DNA of 51,164 bases from Alphaproteobacteria bacterium (GCA_020054105.1 JAGVLW010000063.1:1-51164), one strand, 5' to 3'. Shown: positions 11,192-21,175, counted from the stretch's first letter. Translations and numbers: made by a program. The notes: generated from the sequence alone by a model not told the origin.

Positions 11192-11437
11192 TTATTTCCA
11201 CCACGGCTTGCCAAGATTGATATCTTTTTCCTTAGTCAGGCCACCGGCAGCAGCGCCTACCGCACCGCCCACTACGGCACCCGTCACCGGGTCGCCTCCG
11301 AGAACGGCGCCACCGACAGCGCCGACACCCGCACCGATACCAGCACCACTCAGCGCACGTTCGCCTGGGCGATCACCGCAGGCCGTGAGTAAAGTCAGTG
11401 CGACGATTATCGCCGCCGTATTCTGTATAGTTTTCAT
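11192..11437 (-). CDS. glycine-zipper lipoprotein
   Basis: Lipobox LLTACG; GAGIGAGVGAVGGAVLGGDPVTGAVVGGAVGAAAG. Confidence 0.85.
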   Translation of the reverse strand: MKTIQNTAAIIVALTLLTACGDRPGERALSGAGIGAGVGAVGGAVLGGDPVTGAVVGGAVGAAAGGLTKEKDINLGKPWWK

Positions 11438-11541
11438 AAAGCTTCCTTCGTTGGGGTTATAGGCACACCCTAGGAAGGTTCTTACAAAGTTGTTGCAGGG
11501 AAAAAGATAACCTACATAAGGCAAACGTAAGGAATATTTGC

Positions 11542-13098
11542 TTATGCCGCTACCGGTACTATCGGTGGGATTATTTTGAGGTGCTTAATCAACATCGCCT
11601 GTAGCTGATGCGGGTTGAACGGCTTGGGAATGTAATCATCCATGCCCACGCCGAGACATTTTTCGCGGTCGCCTTTGAGCGCATGAGCGGTCATGGCAAC
11701 AATTGCCACCGGGGAGGAATTCTTTGTTTTTTCAAAGTTTCTTATGTGGCGTGTGGTCTCATACCCATCCATCGTCGGCATTTCCACATCCATCAGAATA
11801 ATGGAATATTTATCGGGAGAAAATCGCTCAATCGCTTCCTGTCCGTTACGTGCCACTTCATAACGATAGCCAAAATTCTTCAGCATAATGGTTGCGACTA
11901 GAACATTCGGCTCATAATCCTCGACCAGGAGCACGGGTAATTGCGTGGAATTTTCATGCTTATCAAGATAGATGATATTTTCCTGATTGGGCAAAGCGGC
12001 GCTCTCGCTGGCTTCCACCGGCAGACTTAAATGCAATACAAACGTAGACCCTACACCCACCTCGCTGGTCACGGTGATCGAGCCGCCCATTTGCTCGGCG
12101 AGTGATTTGGAGATGGCAAGGCCAAGTCCCGTGCCGCCATATCTGCGGGTAATGGAAGGATCGGCCTGTATGAATTTTCCGAATATATCGAAAATCTTGT
12201 TCGTGGGGATACCGATGCCGGTATCGGTAACTGAAATGGTCACGTTTTTCTTTCCGTTTCCTTTTCCGCCATTGGCAAAGAAAATGGATACACTGCCCTG
12301 ATCGGTGAATTTAACGGCGTTGCCGACCAGATTCAGCACTATCTGGCGTATGCGAGCGCTATCCCCAATGAAGGTTTTATAGAGACCGGCTTCATAATGC
12401 ACATTTAGGCCGATGCCCTTTTCCTGTGCGCGCACGGACATAACGCTGATCACCCGCTCCAGCAGGGCGATCATGTTAAATGGCGCGTGCTCAAACTCAA
12501 TAATGTCCGCTTCTATTTTATCAATATCCAGCAAGTCATTAATCAGCAGCATGAGGCCATCAGCGCTCGTCTGTAATACGCTCACGCATTTTTTCTGATT
12601 ATCATCCAGCTTCGTCGCGAGTAAAATATTGGTCAGCCCGATAATGGCATTCATCGGGGTGCGGATTTCATGGCTCATATTGGCCAAAAAGTCTGATTTT
12701 GCTTTATTGGCTTTTTCAGCAACCAACGTAGCGACTTCGGCGGAGGCCTGCCCTCTTTGCGCAAATTGTACGGCATCCTCGGCAGACTCACGGCCTTTGT
12801 CGGCTACATCTTGTTTTGCGTCGGTTTTAACTTTTAATTTCTCGGCAATGTCTACATTGGATGCAGCTAGATCATGCGCAACATGTGTCAGGCCAAGCGC
12901 ATGCGCAGCGGCGGTTTTTTTGGCGTCCCATTGTACATAAATAAACACCAGAATTAATCCTACCAACCCGCTCGCAATGAACAATTCGTCCGCCCGATAT
13001 TCGCCACCTGCACGAAAAGTGAGTAGTAAGCGCAAAAAGCTCACCGCGAGAATAATATACAGGCCATAGTCCAGCAGGAATTTTTTGAAAGAAATCAT
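11542..13098 (-). CDS. hybrid sensor histidine kinase/response regulator
   Basis: [45 protein letters not shown], receiver LLVEDYEPN...[14 protein letters not shown]. Confidence 0.94.
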   Translation of the reverse strand: MISFKKFLLDYGLYIILAVSFLRLLLTFRAGGEYRADELFIASGLVGLILVFIYVQWDAKKTAAAHALGLTHVAHDLAASNVDIAEKLKVKTDAKQDVADKGRESAEDAVQFAQRGQASAEVATLVAEKANKAKSDFLANMSHEIRTPMNAIIGLTNILLATKLDDNQKKCVSVLQTSADGLMLLINDLLDIDKIEADIIEFEHAPFNMIALLERVISVMSVRAQEKGIGLNVHYEAGLYKTFIGDSARIRQIVLNLVGNAVKFTDQGSVSIFFANGGKGNGKKNVTISVTDTGIGIPTNKIFDIFGKFIQADPSITRRYGGTGLGLAISKSLAEQMGGSITVTSEVGVGSTFVLHLSLPVEASESAALPNQENIIYLDKHENSTQLPVLLVEDYEPNVLVATIMLKNFGYRYEVARNGQEAIERFSPDKYSIILMDVEMPTMDGYETTRHIRNFEKTKNSSPVAIVAMTAHALKGDREKCLGVGMDDYIPKPFNPHQLQAMLIKHLKIIPPIVPVAA

Positions 13099-13109
13099 AA
13101 GTTTTTATC

Positions 13110-13481
13110 CTATTCTGCCATCAGGCCATTGGTAAAAGCATCCAGCGTATCCATTGCGCGGGAAGTGAAAGGCGATTGTTCAAGCAAGGTTCGCGGCATC
13201 CGGCGAAGGCGGTGCAGACAAGAAAATGTCACAATGACCAACATCACAGTGATCATGATGGCTAAAATGCCAATGACTAGCATCGCCATTAGCTGCTCTA
13301 TTCCATAATATAGCAATGCGAAATAAACGGTATACAAGCCGCCCACCAGCATCGCGCTTACCATGATCGAGATGACAATCGTAAGCCCTGCGGCCACCAT
13401 GATGCCGGATAGAAGCTTCTGGAACAGCCACTTGCCATAGATTCTCTGTGTGAGGCTGATTATGACAAGCAGCTTTTCCAT
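13110..13481 (-). CDS. small integral membrane protein (YqjE-like position)
   Basis: Two long TM segments; adjacent to DUF883-like gene. Confidence 0.55.
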   Translation of the reverse strand: MEKLLVIISLTQRIYGKWLFQKLLSGIMVAAGLTIVISIMVSAMLVGGLYTVYFALLYYGIEQLMAMLVIGILAIMITVMLVIVTFSCLHRLRRMPRTLLEQSPFTSRAMDTLDAFTNGLMAE

Positions 13482-13489
13482 GTAAGTGA

Positions 13490-13747
13490 CTAACGGCGAA
13501 GCAGCGCGCCGAGCAATACGCCAACACCGAGTGCGATCATGCTTGAACGCACGGGGTTGGAACGAATCTCGGTGGTTACCTTATCGCCCGCATGCGAAAT
13601 TTCATCGCTGGCGGCGTTGACCATGCTGCGAACTTTGCGCCCAGCCTGATTGGCTGCATTATGCAAATCGTTATTTAATTCATGCGCAATATGCTGTGAA
13701 TCATTCTTTAGTTTAATAGCTTCGTCTTTGGTTGCAGCTGAAAACAT
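13490..13747 (-). CDS. DUF883/ElaB-YqjD-like protein
   Basis: Amphipathic N-terminus with C-terminal NPVRSSMIALGVGVLLGALLRR anchor. Confidence 0.82.
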   Translation of the reverse strand: MFSAATKDEAIKLKNDSQHIAHELNNDLHNAANQAGRKVRSMVNAASDEISHAGDKVTTEIRSNPVRSSMIALGVGVLLGALLRR

Positions 13748-13784
13748 AGCAGTACTCCTTCAAGGTTAAATTATGGTGAGTGCG

Positions 13785-14138
13785 TTATTGGCGGCAGGTA
13801 ACGTTATTGAGAGGGATATATTGTCCGCCTAAGTAAGCGCCGCCAAGCGTACCAGCAATGGTGGCGGCAGTATTTCCACTGCCCTTGCCGACCTGGTTAC
13901 CCGCAATGCCGCCTACAGCACCGCCAGCAACATAGCCGAGCACGTTGCCATCGTTGCAACGCGGCTGAGTGGGAGCAGCGGATGCAATCGCCTGTGGATG
14001 TTGCTTAGGTTGCACGTGATTTTGCGCTACCGGCTGCAATGTCTCCCGTGTAAAGTAAGCAGCGGCGAAGGCAGTGCTTGCCAGCAGCACAATAATTCCG
14101 ATGCCTGCTCCTATCAGTTTTTTATTCATGCTTTTCAT
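13785..14138 (-). CDS. glycine-zipper 2TM domain protein
   Basis: GNVLGYVAGGAVGGIAGNQVGKGSGNTAATIAGTLGGAYLGG. Confidence 0.85.
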   Translation of the reverse strand: MKSMNKKLIGAGIGIIVLLASTAFAAAYFTRETLQPVAQNHVQPKQHPQAIASAAPTQPRCNDGNVLGYVAGGAVGGIAGNQVGKGSGNTAATIAGTLGGAYLGGQYIPLNNVTCRQ

Positions 14139-14177
14139 ATAGCCTCCTAAAAATATGTAGAGACGCAGGTTAATCTA

Positions 14178-14471
14178 TTATTGTTTTTCTTCGATCACCT
14201 GATTGGATTCGCTGGTGGTAGTTTTATTGAGCAAGCCTTTAGGGTCTTTAGTTGTTTTTGATTTAACGACTGCTTTCTTGTTCCCAGCTTTATCCTCACT
14301 AACCTCAGTAGAATTTTTCTGTTCCGTGGTCGTTCCATTGGCATCGGTCGAACTCGTGGTTTTTTCATAGGTGCCGGGTGCCTTGTTCAATGCGCTTTGC
14401 TCTGGCGTGCAGGCGGCAAGGCCTAATGCCAAAGCGAATACGGTGACTAAAGTGTATACTGTCTTTTTCAT
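14178..14471 (-). CDS. small lipoprotein, hypothetical
   Basis: MKKTVYTLVTVFALALGLAAC lipobox. Confidence 0.65.
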   Translation of the reverse strand: MKKTVYTLVTVFALALGLAACTPEQSALNKAPGTYEKTTSSTDANGTTTEQKNSTEVSEDKAGNKKAVVKSKTTKDPKGLLNKTTTSESNQVIEEKQ

Positions 14472-14499
14472 AAATTTTCCTTTGTGTGAGAGTGAATCA

Positions 14500-14658
14500 T
14501 TAAATGCGGCCAGTGAGCAATAAAATGAGCAGGATGATAACAAGCAGTCCTGAGCCACCGCTGGGATAGTAACCCCAATTCTTGCTATGCGGCCAGGTTG
14601 GTAACGCTCCCACCAGAATGAGGATAAGGACGATGAGTAAAATGGTTGAAAGACTCAT
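14500..14658 (-). CDS. DUF3309-type small membrane protein
   Basis: MSLSTILLIVLILILVGALPTWPHSKNWGYYPSGGSGLLVIILLILLLTGRI. Confidence 0.88.
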   Translation of the reverse strand: MSLSTILLIVLILILVGALPTWPHSKNWGYYPSGGSGLLVIILLILLLTGRI

Positions 14659-14755
14659 AAAATCTCCTTCATAGGGTGTAGCTATGAAGTGACAGAGTCC
14701 CCACAAGGTTGCGATGCGGGTTAACCGTAGTTCGGTAAGGAACCTGTAAGGATGG

Positions 14756-15004
14756 CTATTTGGGCTTGGCTTTATCCAGCATCTCGGCAATCACGCCCTC
14801 TATTTTACGTGCTTCTGTGAGCGCGGTGTGGATAAGGGTGTCCCTGTCCTCAGTCGAAAGTGTTTCTTTCATACGTTCCATAATCTCCAACGAGCCGATG
14901 ATGCTGACGAACGGCGTTTTGAGATCATGAGAAACAGCATTAAAAACCGCGCGAATTAATCGCTCGCGTTCCTGCTCAAATTCTGGGGACTGAGTGTTCA
15001 TCAT
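14756..15004 (-). CDS. stand-alone histidine-kinase DHp (HisKA) domain, no ATPase domain
   Basis: 82 aa: RAVFNAVSHDLKTPFVSIIGSLEIM then stop; no N/G boxes. Confidence 0.78.
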   Translation of the reverse strand: MMNTQSPEFEQERERLIRAVFNAVSHDLKTPFVSIIGSLEIMERMKETLSTEDRDTLIHTALTEARKIEGVIAEMLDKAKPK

Positions 15005-15086
15005 AATGCATTGTGCTGTTTATTAAGAATAATAGATATAACAAATGGGCCATTCTTTGCGAAATGGCGCATTTATACGGAGTTCA

Positions 15087-15341
15087 TTATTGCTGGTTGG
15101 TGGCTTTTTTCAGGTCATCGCCTGCGTCTTTGGCTGCATCTCCCAGCTTTTCGCCCGGTGTGCGATCCTTCAGTTGCCGTGATGCTTTATCAACGCCATT
15201 GGGTAATTCATTGATAGCATCGGCGATTTTTTGCCCGCCGTCGCGTCTATCCGGGGCATTCAGCACGTAATAACCGATGACGCCGATCACGATGACCAGG
15301 CCGATCATCAACAGAGTTTTTCCTTGGGGTTGCGTGGTCAT
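15087..15341 (-). CDS. small single-TM stress-type protein
   Basis: TLLMIGLVIVIGVIGYYVLNAP plus hydrophilic tail. Confidence 0.55.
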   Translation of the reverse strand: MTTQPQGKTLLMIGLVIVIGVIGYYVLNAPDRRDGGQKIADAINELPNGVDKASRQLKDRTPGEKLGDAAKDAGDDLKKATNQQ

Positions 15342-15359
15342 AATACCTATTCTTTCCGT

Positions 15360-15911
15360 TTATGGATTTTTGATTTTGGATATCTTGGTGCCTTCGATGC
15401 TCAAGCTGGCCATCAGCCCCTGCTGATCGAATATGAAGGCGTAAGCATCATCCTTCAGCGTGCTCGACGAAAGGTTTTTGGCAACGCCTTCATTCACCAT
15501 CACCACCGTTGGGCCGACGCCGATTTCCCAGCCATGCGTTTCGTGAATGTATTTGACCGCCTTATCGCTCATCAGGAACACTACGTATCCATATGACTGC
15601 GCTCCTGCCTGCCAGCCGAAGGATGCGGTAACGGAATTATAGTATCCATCATTCTTTCCGTCTTGCCTCAAAACACCTTCGCCGTAAGCGCCGCCAAAGA
15701 TGAGGCCAGCTTTCACGATATTCGGGAAAATAAGCACTGCTTTCGCTTTCTTTGATATATCGGCGGCAAGAGGGTTGGTTTTGGTGAGCATTGCCAGCGC
15801 CTGTGTGGAATCCTTGTCCAAGTCTTCCGCCGTTGCCGCAAATGCGCCGCCGGATAGTGTAGCCAGCGTTCCAACAATAAGTGCCAGCATGATAATGCGT
15901 AGGGTCTTCAT
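15360..15911 (-). CDS. SYLF/YSC84-domain secreted lipid-binding protein
   Basis: Signal peptide; AKAVLIFPNIVKAGLIFGGAYGEGVL, SASFGWQAGAQSYGYVVFLM pattern. Confidence 0.88.
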   Translation of the reverse strand: MKTLRIIMLALIVGTLATLSGGAFAATAEDLDKDSTQALAMLTKTNPLAADISKKAKAVLIFPNIVKAGLIFGGAYGEGVLRQDGKNDGYYNSVTASFGWQAGAQSYGYVVFLMSDKAVKYIHETHGWEIGVGPTVVMVNEGVAKNLSSSTLKDDAYAFIFDQQGLMASLSIEGTKISKIKNP

Positions 15912-16045
15912 ATCAATCTCCTTAAATGGAATGTTCATTAAAGCCGACCGTAATTGCTCCCCCGTAATGAAGCGAGGTGACAAATTGGCATGCGCGTATT
16001 TTTTACGTAAGGATTCAAAACCGGCATGAAAGCGTGAGCGCTCCG

Positions 16046-16990
16046 AATTGCGAGGCATGTTGCTGGGGTGGTGTATTCCTTGGTCATAAAGACCTGTGTA
16101 TAGGAAAGGCGCGTTTGCCCGTAGGTTACCGCCATGCCGACCTGTAGGCTGCTAACCAGGATTTCCTTATTGACGTGCGGGCCGTCGCTGAATGTATTGC
16201 CATCGAGGAAAATATTGCGCCCGACAGCGCGTTCGCCAATAGTCGTAAACAGATATCCCCCCAGCTCTTGTGTTGGGATAAAGAAATCCGATCCGGGAAG
16301 ACTCGGGCGAATGCGCGGCGGGCCATAATCGGCAGGCAGATCGTAACCTAAGCGAAAAGTTGCGCCTACGGCGGCGTCGGTATTTATGTTGCCAAGATTG
16401 ACGCCGACATGCGGCGTAATGTCCGCGCCTATTCCGAAAGGCGATGCTTCATAGATGCTGCGCCATTTGCGCTCATAGGTCAGGATAGCTCCCGGCTCGT
16501 TTTTCAACTGATGGCTCCAGCCTTCCGGGTGCGGGCTGCTGATTACATGATGGACGAACGACTGGGTTTGCTCGGCATAGGAAAGCGGGCCGACAACGCC
16601 AAGCGTCAGCATGACATTGTCGAGCGTCTTGCCCGTGTCCGATACCATGCCGACCGAACCGTACAGCCATCCGGCGTAGGGGCGGCTGCCTGCAGGCGGA
16701 TTGCGGAGGGTAATATCTTCGGGGGTAAACATGCTTTGCCCGGCGGCAATGCTGATACGCTTGTTGCCGCCGCTGGCGAGCGGAAGCACATGAGCCACCG
16801 AGCGCGCCCATGTCGGCATATTTTCTTCGGAGGAAAGCCAGGAAAATCGTATGCCGTTGGTATAATCGCGATCTGTTCCAGCAAAACTGTCGTTTTCGAT
16901 TACGACATTAAAAATGCCCTTATCATCTTCTTCCTTACGTTCTTCTCCTGCTAAAGCCGGGGAAGCAAGGGCTAGAAAAGTGGCCGCTGC
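16046..16990 (-). pseudogene. LpxR-like (DUF2219) outer-membrane lipid A deacylase, degraded paralogue of 42996-43997
   Basis: Signal peptide and first strand (IVFAAATFLALASPALAGEERKEEDDKGIFNVVIENDSFAG) are in frame but follow a TAG with no ATG/GTG/TTG; +1 nt near C-terminus puts QFGALTLSCRF* in another frame. Confidence 0.75.
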
Positions 16991-17133
16991 AAAAACAATG
17001 GACTTTTGGTTATGAGCCTAACCGGCAGCATATTGACCTATCATTATTTATCGTGACAACCATTGACTAATCAATAGATTAGTGGTTTCGTGTGTTTTGT
17101 CAAGATAGACGAATTTACCCCTATTTTGATGAC

Positions 17134-17157
17134 AAATGCGGCACCAGTGCGGCACCA
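17134..17157. promoter_or_regulatory. tandem tgcggcaccag motif, inverted copy of 3959-3982
   Basis: aaatgcggcaccagtgcggcacca; a further tgcggcaccag at 17215-17225. Confidence 0.6.
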
Positions 17158-17173
17158 GAAATGAGGTGGTCTT

Positions 17174-18334
17174 ATGAAAAAACAATCATTTACCAAGAAA
17201 ACCCTCTCTAATATTGCGGCACCAGAATCGGGTCGAATTTATGTCCATGATGGGCATGAAAAAGGACTTTCGGTGTATGTTACGCCGAACGGCGCGGTCA
17301 CATTCTTCGTGCGCAAACGCATCAATGGTCGCGATGAACGGATTGTGATCGGGCGATTCCCCGACATCAGCATTGAGCAGGCGCGGCAGAAGGCAATGGA
17401 AATCAAATCGCAGGTGGCGCTGGGTAAAGACCCCTCCGAGGATAAAAAACGCCTACGCGCAGAAATCACCTTCGGCGAAATGTTTCAGGAATACATGGAG
17501 CGTTACAGCAAGAAGCAAAAACGCTCATGGAAATTTGACGAGCGTGAGGTGAATAAATTCTGCTCCCATTGGTTTACGCGCAAAGCGAGCCACATCAGCA
17601 GACAGGAAGTGCAAATATTGCATGAGCGCGTGCATGATAATAACGGGCTGTATCAGGCCAACAGAATTTTGGAGCGCATCAGCGCCATTTATAACCGCGC
17701 CATCCGCTGGGGATGGGAAGGAACGAATCCCGCGCGTGGTGTTAAAAAATTCAAGGAAAAATCACGCGACCGTTTCTTGAAGCGTGACGAAATGCCGCGT
17801 TTCTTCGCAGCGTTGGCCGAAGATGAAAATGAACTCGCGCGTGAATTTATTCTGCTTTCACTGCTCACCGGCGCACGCAAAGCCAACGTGTTGGCGATGC
17901 AGTGGAACGAAATCAATTTCGACATGCAGGAATGGCGCATACCGGAAACAAAAAACGGTGAGTCGCATACCGTGCCGCTTTCCGATCAGGCGATTGAGAT
18001 ACTGGAGCGCAGACGAGCGGCAACTAACAGCATGTTCGTTTTCCCAAGCAACAGCAAAACGGGGCATTATGCCGACCCTAAACGTGCATGGGAGCGTATT
18101 TTGAAACGCGCCAACATCGCTGATTTGCGGATTCATGATTTGCGCCGTACGCTGGGAAGCTGGATGGCGGCGACCGGCACCACCACGGCCATCATCGGCA
18201 AAACGCTGGCGCATAAGAGTGTGCAGGCTACCAAAATCTATGAGCGGCTGGATTTAGACCCCGTACGTGCATCCGTAAATCGCGCTACCGATGCGATCAT
18301 GGATAGCGTCAATAACGCGACGCGCAGGAGGTGA
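17174..18334 (+). CDS. tyrosine-type site-specific integrase (DUF4102 arm-binding N-terminus)
   Basis: LTGARKANVLAMQW, HDLRRTLGSWMAATG, GKTLAHKSVQATKIYERL: R-HxxR-H-Y catalytic set. Confidence 0.96.
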   Translation: MKKQSFTKKTLSNIAAPESGRIYVHDGHEKGLSVYVTPNGAVTFFVRKRINGRDERIVIGRFPDISIEQARQKAMEIKSQVALGKDPSEDKKRLRAEITFGEMFQEYMERYSKKQKRSWKFDEREVNKFCSHWFTRKASHISRQEVQILHERVHDNNGLYQANRILERISAIYNRAIRWGWEGTNPARGVKKFKEKSRDRFLKRDEMPRFFAALAEDENELAREFILLSLLTGARKANVLAMQWNEINFDMQEWRIPETKNGESHTVPLSDQAIEILERRRAATNSMFVFPSNSKTGHYADPKRAWERILKRANIADLRIHDLRRTLGSWMAATGTTTAIIGKTLAHKSVQATKIYERLDLDPVRASVNRATDAIMDSVNNATRRR

Positions 18335-18335
18335 C

Positions 18336-19169
18336 ATGCAAGCGGTGAAAATCAGAGCCGTCGTCTACTCCGCGCCATTTCAGTATTTGCACCCGCTGAA
18401 ATCGAGACCGCCCAGTGAAATCACATGGGATCATGTGGCGCGGATTCAGGCCAATGCTCGCCTTGCGCTCAGCGACCTTGCCTTGCCGCAAATAGTGGAA
18501 ATTGCAGATGCGGTTACGCGCAGCATGGAGTCGTTTTATAATGACTGTGAATTTTTGCGCTGGATGGGACACGCCGTGCCTACTGGTGAAAGCTACTACA
18601 ATTTGCACGCAGCTGGCAATGTGCCTTCGCCAAATGATTCACCTTTTTCGGATGTCGAGATCGTGGCGGGGTATTGCCTGAAACATATGGCGCTCAAATA
18701 CACACCCGCGCAAATTTTTGCCGTATTCGCGCTGATGAAACTGGATGAGATGGCGGAGCGTCACCACTATTATCGTAAAAATCCCAAGCGCACGGTCGAT
18801 TTAGAAATGTCTGGTAGCGCATTATGCGAGGCAATGGAGGCATTGTCGGCAGCCTATTCAGCATTCCGTATCAAGCAAGCGCAGGAAAATGAGAAGTCGG
18901 TGAAGAAACGTATCGCAGCCCATGCAGCATCGGGACGCACGCAGAAATATGCGCCATTAAAAGAGATGGTGTTGAAGAAATACGCCGCTGGCAAATACCC
19001 ATCCCCTCACGCCGCCTCGGTCAAAATCTGGGAGGATATTTGCCAAAACCTTGATAAATACCCACCATGCCACCTCGTTAAGTCACGTGCTCAGGCGACT
19101 ATCTATGGGTGGATGCTTTCTACGGCTTCTGCTAAATCTACAAAAACAGCATTTAAAAGATATGATTAA
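18336..19169 (+). CDS. hypothetical protein
   Basis: 277-aa ORF immediately after integrase. Confidence 0.65.
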   Translation: MQAVKIRAVVYSAPFQYLHPLKSRPPSEITWDHVARIQANARLALSDLALPQIVEIADAVTRSMESFYNDCEFLRWMGHAVPTGESYYNLHAAGNVPSPNDSPFSDVEIVAGYCLKHMALKYTPAQIFAVFALMKLDEMAERHHYYRKNPKRTVDLEMSGSALCEAMEALSAAYSAFRIKQAQENEKSVKKRIAAHAASGRTQKYAPLKEMVLKKYAAGKYPSPHAASVKIWEDICQNLDKYPPCHLVKSRAQATIYGWMLSTASAKSTKTAFKRYD

Positions 19170-19273
19170 TAACATTATTAAAATAATACAGTATATTAGT
19201 AATATTATGGCTTATAAATAAGGTGGATATTACAAAATTTGACTTTGCAATTTCACTAATGTAAAATGAGCCG

Positions 19274-20518
19274 ATGTTACAGCGACACGCCACACATCAG
19301 ATCATTTCTGACCTCGAATATTTCCCCGTGGTGGGCATTGTCGGTCCACGGCAGGTGGGGAAGACGACACTTGCAAAATATTTGCAGCGGCAGATTACTC
19401 ATAAAACAACGTCTGTAGAGAACGCGTTTCAGGATAACGCATTTCAGCAAGATGCTTTTCAAGTTACAGAAAGCATTTATCTTGACCTTGAATTGGATGC
19501 AGACCGCCGGAAATTATCCGACGCGGAGACCTATCTGAAATACCATCACGATAAATGTGTGGTGATCGACGAAGTGCAACGCATGCCGGAGTTGTTTCCG
19601 CTACTGCGTGCGTTAGTGGATATTGATCGCAGACCTGGGCGGTTTATCCTACTCGGCTCTGCTTCGCCTGAAATGATCAAAGGTAGCTCTGAAACGCTCG
19701 CCGGTCGCATCGCCTATACCGAACTCACCCCGTTTTCATGGCCGGAGGCCTCCGGCACAGTAACAATGCATCATCATTGGTTGTACGGAGGTTTTCCGCA
19801 GGCAATGCTGGCGGGTAAACCAGCTTTCGCCCACCGCTGGTTGGAATCGTTTACCAAAACATTTATCGAGCGTGATTTGCAAGAGCTTGGCCATCAAATT
19901 TCGCCACCGCTGGTATCGCGAATGCTGGAGATGATAGGCAGCCTGCACGGACAGATATTGAATCAAAGTGATCTGGGTCGTTCGCTTGGCGTGAGCCAGC
20001 CTACCATCAGCCGCTATCTTGATTTACTGGAGGGCGGCTTCATTATTCAACGCTTACAGCCATACTATATCAACATTGGAAAGAGGCTGGTGAAACAACC
20101 CAGAATCTATGTGCGTGATTCAGGCATTTTGCACCATCTTTTGGGAATTGGCTCGATGGAAAAACTGCTTGGTCATGCTGCCGTCGGTGCGTCATGGGAA
20201 GGCTATGTGCTTGAGCAAATACGCCGTGTATCCGACGGTAAGGCGAAGATTTATTATTATCGCACGCACAAAGGCGCAGAGAGCGATCTTATTATTGTGA
20301 CAGCGCAGGGGCGCTTCTGCGTTGAGATTAAACGCACTGCCACTATCGCGCGCGGGTTCCATGAGGTCATTAAAGATGTTGAACCGACTGACAGTTTTGT
20401 GATTGTACCGGAAGGCGAGAATTACCCGACAAAAGATAATATCAATATCGTCAACCTCGATACGTTTTTGAAAGAAACATTGCCGGTGATGATTGCCGGA
20501 TCAGAAACAGAGAAATGA
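19274..20518 (+). CDS. AAA-family ATPase with DUF4143
   Basis: GIVGPRQVGKTTLAKYL Walker A, CVVIDEVQRMPELFPLL Walker B, YYYRTHKGAESDLII C-terminal motif. Confidence 0.93.
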   Translation: MLQRHATHQIISDLEYFPVVGIVGPRQVGKTTLAKYLQRQITHKTTSVENAFQDNAFQQDAFQVTESIYLDLELDADRRKLSDAETYLKYHHDKCVVIDEVQRMPELFPLLRALVDIDRRPGRFILLGSASPEMIKGSSETLAGRIAYTELTPFSWPEASGTVTMHHHWLYGGFPQAMLAGKPAFAHRWLESFTKTFIERDLQELGHQISPPLVSRMLEMIGSLHGQILNQSDLGRSLGVSQPTISRYLDLLEGGFIIQRLQPYYINIGKRLVKQPRIYVRDSGILHHLLGIGSMEKLLGHAAVGASWEGYVLEQIRRVSDGKAKIYYYRTHKGAESDLIIVTAQGRFCVEIKRTATIARGFHEVIKDVEPTDSFVIVPEGENYPTKDNINIVNLDTFLKETLPVMIAGSETEK

Positions 20519-20590
20519 TATACGCGAGCGTGCTAAAGTATACGTGAGCGCCGCTGAGCCGAATTCACAAGGCATCTACTTGAGTAGATA

Positions 20591-20625
20591 ATAGTCCTCG
20601 CTAATCAACCCAAAGCGAGGACTAT
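20591..20625 (+). promoter_or_regulatory. 12-bp perfect stem-loop abutting the ATG of the AlpA/Xis-like gene
   Basis: atagtcctcgct / agcgaggactat; right arm contains the Shine-Dalgarno-like gcgagg. Confidence 0.72.
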
Positions 20626-20877
20626 ATGACACAAAAGCAATCAGACCCAATACAGCAAAATAGCGGCTATCAGATAGATAAGCGGCCATCGCTCATGAGC
20701 CGAAAACAAGCGGCTGAATATCTCGGCGTTAAGGAGCAAACACTTGCTTGCTGGGTGACTACCAAGCGTTATGCGCTGCCGTATGTGAAGGTGGGCAGGC
20801 TCGTAAAATATCGCCGCGAAGATGTTGATCTGTTCATTCAAGAAAACCGCTTCAGTCTTGATGGCGATAATGAATAG
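20626..20877 (+). CDS. excisionase/AlpA-like MerR-type HTH protein
   Basis: LMSRKQAAEYLGVKEQTLACWVTTKRYALPYVKVGRLVKYRREDVDLFI. Confidence 0.87.
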   Translation: MTQKQSDPIQQNSGYQIDKRPSLMSRKQAAEYLGVKEQTLACWVTTKRYALPYVKVGRLVKYRREDVDLFIQENRFSLDGDNE

Positions 20878-21175
20878 CCATATCAATTTTCGCGCATTAC
20901 ACGCCCATGCGTTGCCCTACTTGCCTGCCATTGTGCGACGAATATTGCCGGATGGTCGGTTGCAGGGGCATGAGTATGTGGCGCGCAATCCCAACCGCGC
21001 TGATAGGCATTTGGGCAGTTTTAAGGTCAATCTACGCACAGCGCACTGGGCGGATTTTGCAACCGGCGACAAGGGTGGCGATGTCACTTCGCTGGTAGCG
21101 TATGTGCTGGCGATGAATCAGGCCGATGCCGCCGCATATATTGAGCGCATTACCGGAGGCCATCATGGAACATGA
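20870..21175 (+). CDS. primase-like small protein (CHC2-type region)
   Basis: HEYVARNPNRADRHLGSFKVNLRTAHWADFATGDKGGDVTSLVAYV. Confidence 0.72.
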   Translation: MNSHINFRALHAHALPYLPAIVRRILPDGRLQGHEYVARNPNRADRHLGSFKVNLRTAHWADFATGDKGGDVTSLVAYVLAMNQADAAAYIERITGGHHGT

